From: Candidatus Uhrbacteria bacterium
Lineage (GTDB): Bacteria > Patescibacteriota > Patescibacteriia > UBA9934 > GWF2-40-263
Length of the DNA: 10,083 bases
Direction of reading: 5' to 3'
Assembly (NCBI GenBank): GCA_016208545.1
Contig: JACQXU010000052.1
Location: forward strand, 1-10,083
The notes under the pieces were generated by a model. It was not told the DNA's origin and made no database searches. It saw only the letters and a list, made by a program, of their open reading frames with translations. Each line of letters begins with the position of its first letter. Position 1 is the stretch's first letter. Both the position numbers and the translations under genes were made by a program. Below, in pieces: positions 1 through 5,286 of this stretch.

Positions 1-50
1 CTTCCTAAGGGGGAACCTGTGCTCCAAAGACTGTCTAATTTTCCCCGACC

Positions 51-80
51 ATTATAAACGAGGTTCAGGAGACTTTAGAA
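51..80 (-). promoter_or_regulatory. possible promoter for a gene left of the window
   Basis: On the minus strand a perfect TATAAT occupies 51-56, and 18 bases upstream lies a weak -35-like TTCTAA at 75-80. Transcription would start near position 44 and leave the window. The predicted transcript would begin with an inverted repeat, GGGGAA at 10-15 against TTCCCC at 41-46. An AGGAAG near the window edge could be a ribosome binding site for a gene starting outside. The poor -35 and the absence of a visible gene keep this tentative. Confidence 0.25.
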
Positions 81-688
81 GACGCAACCCCAACTTGGTC
101 TTTACCTAGAACATCTCCGACAGTTTTAGTGATGAGAAATCCGATCTTACTGAAGTCGCCGACAGTCACATAAAGGGATCCTTGGTCCACGTCGCAGGTG
201 CGGACGTATACTTCTTTATCGAATAGCCTCTCCCCCGTGGCGAGGAAGTGCAGGATCATCATGTTGACGACCTGCCTTGTCGAAGGAATCAAGTCGTCAC
301 CAACGAGTGCTTCCTGTTCGTTGGGTGTCTTAGAGAACGAATTTTCGACAGGAGTCTTGCGGATGAGACGCCAGCGAGCCGTCTCGGTGCGTGTAGCGAA
401 TTCCTGTAGACGCATCCATAGATCATTACTGTAATTTTTCCAGAACAGATTCTCTCTAACCAGTTTGCGGATATTGATGATGGATAGTCCGATGTCGGCG
501 ACGAGGACGTGCGTCATGGCGCATGATTTCAACGTCTCCTCGGAGAACGGGATGACTGCAAGCGCACTTCGCTGTCTCTTGGTCAACGTTTTGAGATTAA
601 TCTCCGACGCCTCAATAGGCAGAAAGTTTCTGCCCATGATCTTTCGCGCCAAACCTTTACTGACACGTCTTTTCTGTTGCGAGGCCAC
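65..688 (-). CDS. conserved-looking hypothetical protein, 207 aa
   Basis: I recognise no named domain. The start is GTG at 688, supported by a strong AAGGAGA Shine-Dalgarno six bases upstream. The stop is TGA at 65-67. The first 20 residues are basic (SQQKRRVSKGLARK). The middle (about 75-95) is rich in aromatic residues. The C-terminal half (about 108-195) carries the most family-like text: 'KTPVENSFSKTPNEQEAL', then a hydrophobic helix 'VVNMMILHFLATGERLF', then 'VYVRTCDVDQGSLYVTVGDF'. There is no signal peptide or convincing membrane segment, so it is probably cytoplasmic. It has its own promoter (833-860) and a leader of roughly 135 bases with a long hairpin, so it is likely regulated on its own. 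Its GC-richer codon use differs from the AT-rich genes nearby. Coding status is well supported; function is unknown. Confidence 0.8.
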   Translation of the reverse strand: MASQQKRRVSKGLARKIMGRNFLPIEASEINLKTLTKRQRSALAVIPFSEETLKSCAMTHVLVADIGLSIINIRKLVRENLFWKNYSNDLWMRLQEFATRTETARWRLIRKTPVENSFSKTPNEQEALVGDDLIPSTRQVVNMMILHFLATGERLFDKEVYVRTCDVDQGSLYVTVGDFSKIGFLITKTVGDVLGKDQVGVASSKVS

Positions 689-693
689 GTCGT

Positions 694-700
694 TCTCCTT
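694..700 (-). promoter_or_regulatory. ribosome binding site (AAGGAGA) deciding the GTG start at 688
   Basis: The minus strand reads AGAAGGAGAACGAC directly before GTG. This places a canonical Shine-Dalgarno about six bases from the start codon. It makes GTG at 688 much more convincing than any internal ATG. Confidence 0.75.
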
Positions 701-731
701 CTGTTCTGATTCGTCATTGTACGTTCACAGC

Positions 732-796
732 TGTCTCGAACATGAGACAAGCGCTTCAAACAGCAACAATGTGCCGTGCAAAGCGCCTATCTCATG
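732..796 (-). promoter_or_regulatory. structured 5' leader with two competing hairpins
   Basis: Bases 741-756 and 781-796 are complementary over 16 positions around a 24-base loop. The two positions that differ become U-G and G-U wobble pairs in minus-strand RNA but C-A and A-C mismatches in plus-strand RNA. The helix is therefore continuous only in the transcript of the 65-688 gene. A second, smaller hairpin uses TGTCTC (732-737) with GAGACA (744-749). It shares bases 744-749 with the long helix, so the two cannot form together. Both lie between the predicted transcription start (about 826) and the ribosome binding site (694-700). This resembles a cis-regulatory switch or attenuator; no known riboswitch class is recognised. 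Confidence 0.5.
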
Positions 797-832
797 AAAA
801 TATGATCCTTGCATGTCAAAGAACAAGAGACA

Positions 833-860
833 AATATAGCCTATTTTGAGAAAATGTCAA
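833..860 (-). promoter_or_regulatory. sigma70-type promoter of the 65-688 gene
   Basis: The minus strand has TTGACA at 855-860, a 16-base spacer and TATATT at 833-838. Transcription would start near 826 and give a leader of about 135 bases. Another TTGACA at 814-819 has no good -10 partner and falls inside the leader. Confidence 0.6.
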
Positions 861-887
861 TGGTTTGAGAATGAAATTGACCATTTT
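851..887 (-). repeat. AT-rich inverted repeat embracing a -35 box
   Basis: AAAATGTCAAT (851-861) is matched by ATTGACCATTTT (876-887), giving an 11-pair stem with one bulged base and a 14-base loop. The -35 TTGACA at 855-860 lies inside one arm. It sits just downstream of the stop of the secreted-protein gene. It could therefore be a weak terminator for that gene or an operator over the next promoter; the sequence alone does not decide. Confidence 0.35.
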
Positions 888-925
888 GTTGGATTTTTTC
901 CTCGATCTTTTCAAATTGGCTTGCA

Positions 926-1741
926 TTAAAACGTCGCGTCAATAACTTTTGTCGCGGTGTTGGCGTCTTTCCAAGAAAATGCAGTGCTACTTTCAACAGT
1001 CGCACCAATTCGATAGTTACCATAAAAAACATCGTCAACAGTTTCGATGAGCGACACCCAATCTTTTCCAAAAATAGATTCAGCGATTGCGGCGTTTGCG
1101 ATCGGACGCAAAAGACCGACATACGAAATCGCGTAAACAGTGTTTGTTGAAAATTTTATCAAACGTTTGTCAGGACGGAACGTTACATTTTTTCCAAGCG
1201 GGATATCTGATAGGACGTTTGCAGACACAATCACTAGATCATCAAAATTATCAAACCATGATTTGAAAACTTTTTCGTTTGGAAACGAGTGTCGTTTTCC
1301 ATCAACTCCATAATAATAAACTGACGTGCACGGATCGTTGACCATCACATTTCCAACGCAACCCATTTTAATCAGATCGCCTGGCTTTACGCTTAGTGAA
1401 CCGGACGAAACAACAACCGAAACTTCTTTTCCACTCACAACATTGTTATCCGTGTCAGTGCATTTCGTATACATTTTTTTTGTTCCGTTGGTTGTGATTT
1501 TATGAGTCGTGTACACAACATCTTTTTTGATTATCATGCTGGTAACTGATTTTTCATCCAAAAATAATTCACATTTTTTCAAAAGATCATTATCTGAAAC
1601 AAGTGTTGAATAATAAACAGTTGCGTCTTTTATTGCCGTTCGTGGATTAACTGTTCCGACAGTTGGAATACCTGTTGTTGAATATGCGAAAGCAGAAAAA
1701 GGCGGTGCAAGAAAAAGGAAGCAAATAAAAAGGAATTTCAT
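926..1741 (-). CDS. secreted protein with Ig-like region and a Parcubacteria-type surface block, 271 aa
   Basis: Residues 1-19 form a Sec signal peptide: a Lys at position 2, a hydrophobic core, and an AFA cleavage motif before Tyr20. Residues about 25-112 are beta-rich and look like a bacterial Ig-like domain, with Cys57 and Cys94. Residues about 139-245 contain a block I recognise from cell-surface proteins of Parcubacteria: VYYYGVDGKRHSFPNEK, then SWF, then IPLGKNVTFRP, then a 'YAISYVGLLRPI' stretch and 'FGKDW'. Cys128 and Cys138 might form a second disulfide. There is no sortase motif or C-terminal anchor, so it is predicted to be released or loosely attached. The ATG at 1741 has no Shine-Dalgarno; a promoter ends nine bases upstream, which suggests a leaderless mRNA. 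The exact role is unknown. Confidence 0.8.
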   Translation of the reverse strand: MKFLFICFLFLAPPFSAFAYSTTGIPTVGTVNPRTAIKDATVYYSTLVSDNDLLKKCELFLDEKSVTSMIIKKDVVYTTHKITTNGTKKMYTKCTDTDNNVVSGKEVSVVVSSGSLSVKPGDLIKMGCVGNVMVNDPCTSVYYYGVDGKRHSFPNEKVFKSWFDNFDDLVIVSANVLSDIPLGKNVTFRPDKRLIKFSTNTVYAISYVGLLRPIANAAIAESIFGKDWVSLIETVDDVFYGNYRIGATVESSTAFSWKDANTATKVIDATF

Positions 1742-1750
1742 AGTGAATTT

Positions 1751-1779
1751 ATTTTACACCGGATTATTATGTTTTTCAA
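1751..1779 (-). promoter_or_regulatory. promoter of the secreted-protein gene, probably leaderless
   Basis: The minus strand has TTGAAA at 1774-1779, a 17-base spacer and TAAAAT at 1751-1756. The ATG begins nine bases after the -10 box, so initiation about seven bases downstream would leave an untranslated leader of zero to three bases. The -35 box overlaps the U-tract of the upstream upp terminator. Confidence 0.6.
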
Positions 1780-1820
1780 AATAAAAAATATCCTAGTGTG
1801 TAGATTCACACAGTAGGATA
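1778..1820 (-). terminator. intrinsic terminator of upp, overlapping its stop codon
   Basis: TATCCTA (1789-1795) pairs with TAGGATA (1814-1820), and GTGTG (1796-1800) pairs with CACAC (1807-1811), with a two-base bulge and a six-base loop. On the minus strand the stem is followed by TTTTTTATTTT. The last four upp codons and the TGA (1806-1808) are part of the hairpin. Confidence 0.8.
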
Positions 1821-2435
1821 TTGACGATCGCCAGCATCTCCAAGTCCTGGAACTATGTAGGCGTGGTCGTTGAGTGTGTCATCCATTGCGGCGAGAATGA
1901 CAGGAACGTCAGGGTGTTCATGTTCGAGTTTGGCGGCTCCTTGAGGACAGCCGATGACTCCGACGAAGATGATTTTCTTCGCACCGTGTTCCTTCAAGTG
2001 CGAAATTGCACAGCTTGCACTGCCGCCTGTTGCGAGCATTGGATCGAGCAAGAAGCAGGTGTTGACGTCACTCGGAATCCTTTCCGGGACATTGCTTCCG
2101 GAGAATTGAGGTTTGAAGGTTTCCTCGTTTCGAGAAATGTACATGTGCCAGATCAATGCTTCAGGAAGAAAGCAGTGGAACGTCTCTATCATGCCGTCTC
2201 CAGCACGCATTACCGGAATCAGCGCCTGTCTTCGGACAAGGAACTCGGCAGGCGATATAGAAAGAGGTGTCGCAACGTTCGTTTTATACGTTGCAAGATC
2301 TTTTGTTGCCTCGAATGCGAGCAAGTAGCTCAAACGACGGATTTGACGACGGAATTCGTATGGTGGCGTTGCTCTGTCTCGAAGTCTCGTAATCGCGTCT
2401 TTTGCGACAGGGTGGTCAAGGATTGTGATGCCCAC
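1806..2435 (-). CDS. upp: uracil phosphoribosyltransferase
   Basis: It converts uracil and PRPP to UMP and pyrophosphate in the cytoplasm (pyrimidine salvage). Family motifs are all present: MRAGDGM (residues 76-82), the PRPP-binding loop DPMLATGGSA (131-140), and the C-terminal uracil-binding signature YIVPGLGDAGDRQY (193-206). I choose GTG at 2435. It follows an AAAGGAGGT Shine-Dalgarno, gives 209 residues (the family is usually about 208), and starts right where homology begins (ITILDHP...). An upstream in-frame ATG at 2507 would add 24 unrelated residues overlapping the preceding gene and its terminator. A weak promoter may sit between that terminator and the start. The gene ends in its own terminator. 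Codon use is GC-richer than that of typA or pilB. Confidence 0.93.
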   Translation of the reverse strand: MGITILDHPVAKDAITRLRDRATPPYEFRRQIRRLSYLLAFEATKDLATYKTNVATPLSISPAEFLVRRQALIPVMRAGDGMIETFHCFLPEALIWHMYISRNEETFKPQFSGSNVPERIPSDVNTCFLLDPMLATGGSASCAISHLKEHGAKKIIFVGVIGCPQGAAKLEHEHPDVPVILAAMDDTLNDHAYIVPGLGDAGDRQYPTV

Positions 2436-2438
2436 TGG

Positions 2439-2447
2439 ACCTCCTTT
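2439..2447 (-). promoter_or_regulatory. ribosome binding site (AAAGGAGGT) deciding the upp GTG start
   Basis: The minus strand reads AAAGGAGGTCCA immediately before GTG at 2435. This near-perfect Shine-Dalgarno, four to five bases from the codon, argues for the 209-residue form over the longer ATG form. Confidence 0.75.
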
Positions 2448-2457
2448 ATCCGCGGAA

Positions 2458-2485
2458 AGTTTACGACAAATTAAAAATCCATCAA
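2458..2485 (-). promoter_or_regulatory. possible upp promoter
   Basis: The minus strand has TTGATG at 2480-2485, a 16-base spacer and TAAACT at 2458-2463. It would start transcription about 15-20 bases before the upp GTG and keep the Shine-Dalgarno. The -35 lies inside the arm of the preceding terminator hairpin. Both boxes match consensus at only four of six positions. Confidence 0.35.
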
Positions 2486-2504
2486 ACAGCAGTTGTTTGA
2501 TGGA
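2471..2504 (-). terminator. intrinsic terminator of the membrane-protein gene, overlapping its stop codon
   Basis: TCCATCAAACA (2478-2488) and TGTTTGATGGA (2494-2504) form a perfect 11-bp stem with a five-base loop. On the minus strand it is followed by TTTTTAATTT. The stop TGA (2482-2484) is inside the distal arm, so the last codons double as terminator. Confidence 0.75.
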
Positions 2505-2970
2505 CACGTTCGCGCTTTGCGCGAAGCTCGTAGTACATCATGAGCGCAAGCATGAGAGAGATCATGATTACACCACGCAGTAAATAGACGATTGCTAGAA
2601 TGTTTCCATCCACACACACCGGATACAGAGCGATCAGGCAAGTCAGATCGGTCATGCCCCATGTTATGAACGACTCCGTGTTGCGCTTTTCAGTCATCAT
2701 TGTGATGATCGTTGGAATATATCCGAGTGTGATCAATCCTTGCGCGAATAGGTTTGAATTCCATGCGTCGCCAGTGAGGAATCCGTACGCGACAACGAAC
2801 ACTGTGCTACCGAGATACCATTTTTCGAATGGTCTGAAGTGCGTTTTTCGTGTGCCGCGCGTTATGACCACAAAAACGATCGCGCACGTCATGAAAACAT
2901 CAATCGTGTTTAGAAAACCGGATTTAAAATTCCAGTCTTCTGCGAGAAGAAAAGTCACAAGACTCAACAC
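2482..2970 (-). CDS. small multi-pass membrane protein of unknown function
   Basis: I recognise no named family. From the GTG at 2970 the 162 residues contain about five hydrophobic segments: roughly 20-37, 51-66, 74-92, 101-118 and 122-146. A short basic C-terminal tail (ELRAKRER) is probably cytoplasmic. The N-terminus is uncertain. The frame stays open 15 codons further upstream to an ATT at 3013-3015 after an in-frame TAG. Those codons (RPTLSTWITFLTGV) would complete a first transmembrane helix that is otherwise cut short. There is no ATG, GTG or TTG in that extension, and no clear Shine-Dalgarno before either candidate. The gene is terminated at 2471-2504 and is followed 46 bases later by upp. 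A transport or sensing role cannot be assigned. Confidence 0.7.
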   Translation of the reverse strand: MLSLVTFLLAEDWNFKSGFLNTIDVFMTCAIVFVVITRGTRKTHFRPFEKWYLGSTVFVVAYGFLTGDAWNSNLFAQGLITLGYIPTIITMMTEKRNTESFITWGMTDLTCLIALYPVCVDGNILAIVYLLRGVIMISLMLALMMYYELRAKRERVHQTTAV

Positions 2971-3072
2971 AACGCCTGTTAGAAATGTGATCCATGTGGA
3001 AAGCGTTGGCCGAATCTATAGAAATCACATCCCAAAATCGGACTTAGAACCCAAGAAAAATTGGTGAATGGC

Positions 3073-3135
3073 GCGGTTTTGGAACTCAGAAAAACCGCAA
3101 ATGTATCCGTAGATACATTGAGGATTTTTCTGAGT
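3073..3135. repeat. long imperfect palindrome with a competing hairpin
   Basis: ACTCAGAAAAACC (3084-3096) pairs with GGATTTTTCTGAGT (3122-3135), with one bulged base. Inside it AATGTATC (3100-3107) pairs with GATACATT (3112-3119) around CGTA. A second perfect stem, GCGGTTTT (3073-3080) with AAAACCGC (3091-3098), uses the same left-arm bases, so the two are exclusive. It could be a structured RNA element, an attenuator or a protein-binding site. No T-tract makes it a standard terminator on the plus strand. Confidence 0.5.
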
Positions 3136-3302
3136 GAAAAACAAGCCAGTCATAATTTTAATGGGTTATTGAGTACGATTTTGGAATGTGATGTCTATAT
3201 CTTGTCCAAATCTTGTGGCAGTACAAACATATTGTGAAGATAACGCACAAGATCGCAAGAACTGTGCAGATTTCTTTCATGTTCCTCCAATGAACGCTTT
3301 AG

Positions 3303-3316
3303 TCGGTCATGACCGA
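3303..3316. promoter_or_regulatory. 14-bp perfect palindrome, operator-like
   Basis: TCGGTCATGACCGA is its own reverse complement. It ends 22 bases upstream of the typA -35 box. The length and position suit a dimeric DNA-binding regulator, possibly an activator. No regulator is encoded in the window, so this is inference. Confidence 0.35.
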
Positions 3317-3338
3317 AGACAAAAAAGAGTATTATTAG

Positions 3339-3367
3339 TTGACGAAAATGTCAATCTGCTGTATTCT
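3339..3367 (+). promoter_or_regulatory. typA promoter, probably leaderless
   Basis: TTGACG (3339-3344), a 17-base spacer and TATTCT (3362-3367) end nine bases before the ATG at 3377. Initiation about seven bases after the -10 would give a leader of zero to three bases. No Shine-Dalgarno is present, which fits. Confidence 0.6.
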
Positions 3368-3376
3368 TCCGCCGTT

Positions 3377-5209
3377 ATGAAGAGGACAGATATCCGCAAC
3401 ATTGCAATTATCGCTCACGTCGACCACGGGAAAACAACTCTTGTCGACGCGTTTTTGAAACAGTCGCACACTTTTCGAGATTCTGAAGCAATGGGAACCA
3501 CAATCATGGATTCAAACGAACTTGAGCGCGAGCGCGGAATCACGATTTTTTCCAAAAACGCTTCTATCAATTGGAATGGAACGAAGATCAATCTTGTTGA
3601 CACTCCGGGACACGCGGATTTTGGCGGTGAAGTTGAGCGCGTCATGAATTTGGTTGATGGATGTTTGCTTTTGGTTGACGCTAAAGAAGGCCCAATGCCG
3701 CAGACAAAATTTGTGCTCAAGAAAGCACTTGAGGCAGGCCACAAAATCATTGTTGTCATCAACAAAATTGATAAGTCCGACGCTCGTCCAAGTTGGGTTC
3801 TTAACCACACTTTTGATTTGTTTATTGATCTTGGCGCAACAGATGATCAAGCGCATTTTCCGGTTTTGTACGCATCAGCAATTCGTGGAGTCGCTGGAGT
3901 TGAACCAAATCTCGATCAAATGAAAGATATTGCGCCAATTTTAGACGCGGTCGTTTCAGATATTCCAGGGCCAGAAGGAAATCCTACTGCTCCGTTTCAA
4001 ATGGCAGTTGTGAATATTTTTTATGATAACTTCAAAGGTCGAATGGCTGTCGGTCGAATCGCAAACGGAAAGATCAAACAAAGCCAATCGGTTTTACACA
4101 TCAGTCGAGATGGTGTGAGCGAGCAGGCAAAACTTACAGTGCTTCAAATGTTTGATGGTTTGGCGCGAATTGATGCTGATGAAGCAATCGCCGGCGATAT
4201 TGTGATTGTTGCCGGAATTGAAGACGTCCAAATCGGAGATTCAATTGTAGATCCAGTAGGCGGCGTTGCGCTTCCGGTTCTTTCGATTGAAGAGCCAACA
4301 GTTAAAATGACATTTGGCGCAAACACTTCTCCGTTTTCAGGAACAGAAGGAGAGTATTCAACTGCGCGTCATGTGCAAGAACGTTTAGAGCGCGAACTTC
4401 TGAATGATGTCGCGCTTCGAGTCGAAAAAGCTGACTCTTCGACTGGCTCAGGGCATGGAGGAGACGGACAATTTATTGTGTCAGGACGTGGCGAACTTCA
4501 CCTCGCGATTTTGATTGAAAAAATGCGCCGTGAAGGATACGAACTTCAAGTTTCGAGACCGCAAGTTATTTTCAAGGAAGAAAATGGAAAGCGTTTGGAG
4601 CCGTTTGAATTGGTTTCGATTGAATGTCCAGAATCGTTTTCTGGAATTGTGATTGAAAAAATGGGAAAGCGTCGAGGTGAAATGAAAGATATGCGTGTTG
4701 AAAATGGAATCGTGTATCTTGATTTTGAAATTCCAACTCGCGGACTTATTGGATATCGAAATGAATTTTTGACTGACACAAAAGGGCAGGGTGTCATCAA
4801 TACTTTATTGCTTGGATATAGAACATTTGCCGGCGACATCGGAGCAAACGAACACGGATCAATGATTTCAATGGAAGATGGAGTTACGATGTCTTACGCG
4901 CTTTCGAATTTGCAAGAGCGCGGAATTTTATTTGTTGATCACGGTGTTGAAGTTTACAAAGGAATGGTTGTTGGACAGAATTCTCGAATTGAAGATATTG
5001 AAGTTAATCCTTGCAAAGAAAAGCGGCTTTCAAACATGCGTTCAAAAGGAGAAGGCGAGGCGATTAAACTCGAACCTGCTCGGCACATGACTCTTGAAAT
5101 GTGTCTTGAATATATTGGAGATGATGAACTGCTTGAGGTTACGCCAAAGTCGCTTAGAATTCGAAAAACCATTCTTGTGAGCCATCTTCGTCGCCGAACA
5201 AAAGAATAA
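3377..5209 (+). CDS. typA: ribosome-associated translational GTPase TypA/BipA
   Basis: TypA/BipA is a GTPase of the EF-G-like class that binds the 70S ribosome and supports ribosome assembly and stress or cold adaptation. The G-domain motifs are intact: G1 AHVDHGKTT (residues 13-21), G2 RGITI (53-57), G3 DTPGHADF (75-82), G4 NKID (129-132), and SAIRG for G5. Domain II and EF-G-like domain III (GRGELHLAILIEKMRREG) follow. The BipA-specific C-terminal domain is recognised by RGLIGYRNEFLTDTKG and VTPKSLRIRK. I start at ATG 3377 (610 residues, usual family length) because homology begins at MKRTDIRNIAIIAH and a promoter ends nine bases upstream. The frame is open back to 3188, but those 63 extra codons have no family counterpart. 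It is the first gene of the cluster with tsaD and tsaE. Confidence 0.95.
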   Translation: MKRTDIRNIAIIAHVDHGKTTLVDAFLKQSHTFRDSEAMGTTIMDSNELERERGITIFSKNASINWNGTKINLVDTPGHADFGGEVERVMNLVDGCLLLVDAKEGPMPQTKFVLKKALEAGHKIIVVINKIDKSDARPSWVLNHTFDLFIDLGATDDQAHFPVLYASAIRGVAGVEPNLDQMKDIAPILDAVVSDIPGPEGNPTAPFQMAVVNIFYDNFKGRMAVGRIANGKIKQSQSVLHISRDGVSEQAKLTVLQMFDGLARIDADEAIAGDIVIVAGIEDVQIGDSIVDPVGGVALPVLSIEEPTVKMTFGANTSPFSGTEGEYSTARHVQERLERELLNDVALRVEKADSSTGSGHGGDGQFIVSGRGELHLAILIEKMRREGYELQVSRPQVIFKEENGKRLEPFELVSIECPESFSGIVIEKMGKRRGEMKDMRVENGIVYLDFEIPTRGLIGYRNEFLTDTKGQGVINTLLLGYRTFAGDIGANEHGSMISMEDGVTMSYALSNLQERGILFVDHGVEVYKGMVVGQNSRIEDIEVNPCKEKRLSNMRSKGEGEAIKLEPARHMTLEMCLEYIGDDELLEVTPKSLRIRKTILVSHLRRRTKE

Positions 5210-5225
5210 ATATTGCAGATTTTTG

Positions 5226-5259
5226 TCATTGCGAGCGACGGAATGGAGCGAAGCAATCT
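5226..5259. repeat. REP-like dispersed repeat between typA and tsaD
   Basis: The sequence begins TCATTGCGAGCGACGG and ends GGAGCGAAGCAATCT. It has ATTGC (5228-5232) and GCAAT (5253-5257) as terminal inverted repeats and two internal GAGCGA copies. This matches the 'CATTGCGAGCGAAGC...GAAGCAATC' type of repetitive element I know from many bacterial genomes. It is the only copy in this window, and it lies exactly where the 5' end of tsaD should be. Confidence 0.65.
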
Positions 5260-5286
5260 AACGAACACGCGAAATTTGGCGGAGTT

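Larger units (their letters stand above)
3016..3376. other. divergent intergenic region upstream of typA
   Basis: This 361-base stretch separates the minus-strand membrane gene from typA. It contains a long stem-loop with a competing hairpin (3073-3135), a 14-bp palindrome (3303-3316) and the typA promoter (3339-3367). A weaker inverted repeat ATCTTGTG (3210-3217) / CACAAGAT (3246-3253) also occurs. Two open frames cross it: TTG 3061 to TGA 3237 (58 codons), and an in-frame upstream extension of typA from 3188. Neither has recognisable homology or a convincing start signal, so I do not call them genes. Confidence 0.5.

Noticed and set aside
814..819. Second TTGACA as an alternative promoter of the first gene
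   Set aside because: At 16-18 bases downstream there is only a poor -10 (CATGAG or similar), whereas TTGACA 855-860 pairs with TATATT at 16 bases.
1821..2474. 217-codon open frame on the plus strand opposite upp
   Set aside because: It is antisense to a clearly recognised enzyme gene. Its cysteine- and arginine-rich text shows no family signal, so it is a shadow.
2436..2507. Longer upp reading frame from ATG 2507
   Set aside because: It overlaps the preceding gene and its terminator and has no family counterpart, while GTG 2435 has a strong Shine-Dalgarno and gives the usual length.
3188..3376. In-frame upstream extension of typA (63 codons from ATG 3188)
   Set aside because: TypA homology begins at ATG 3377, the family length is about 610 residues, and a good promoter lies inside the extension. 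Openness over 63 codons can occur by chance.
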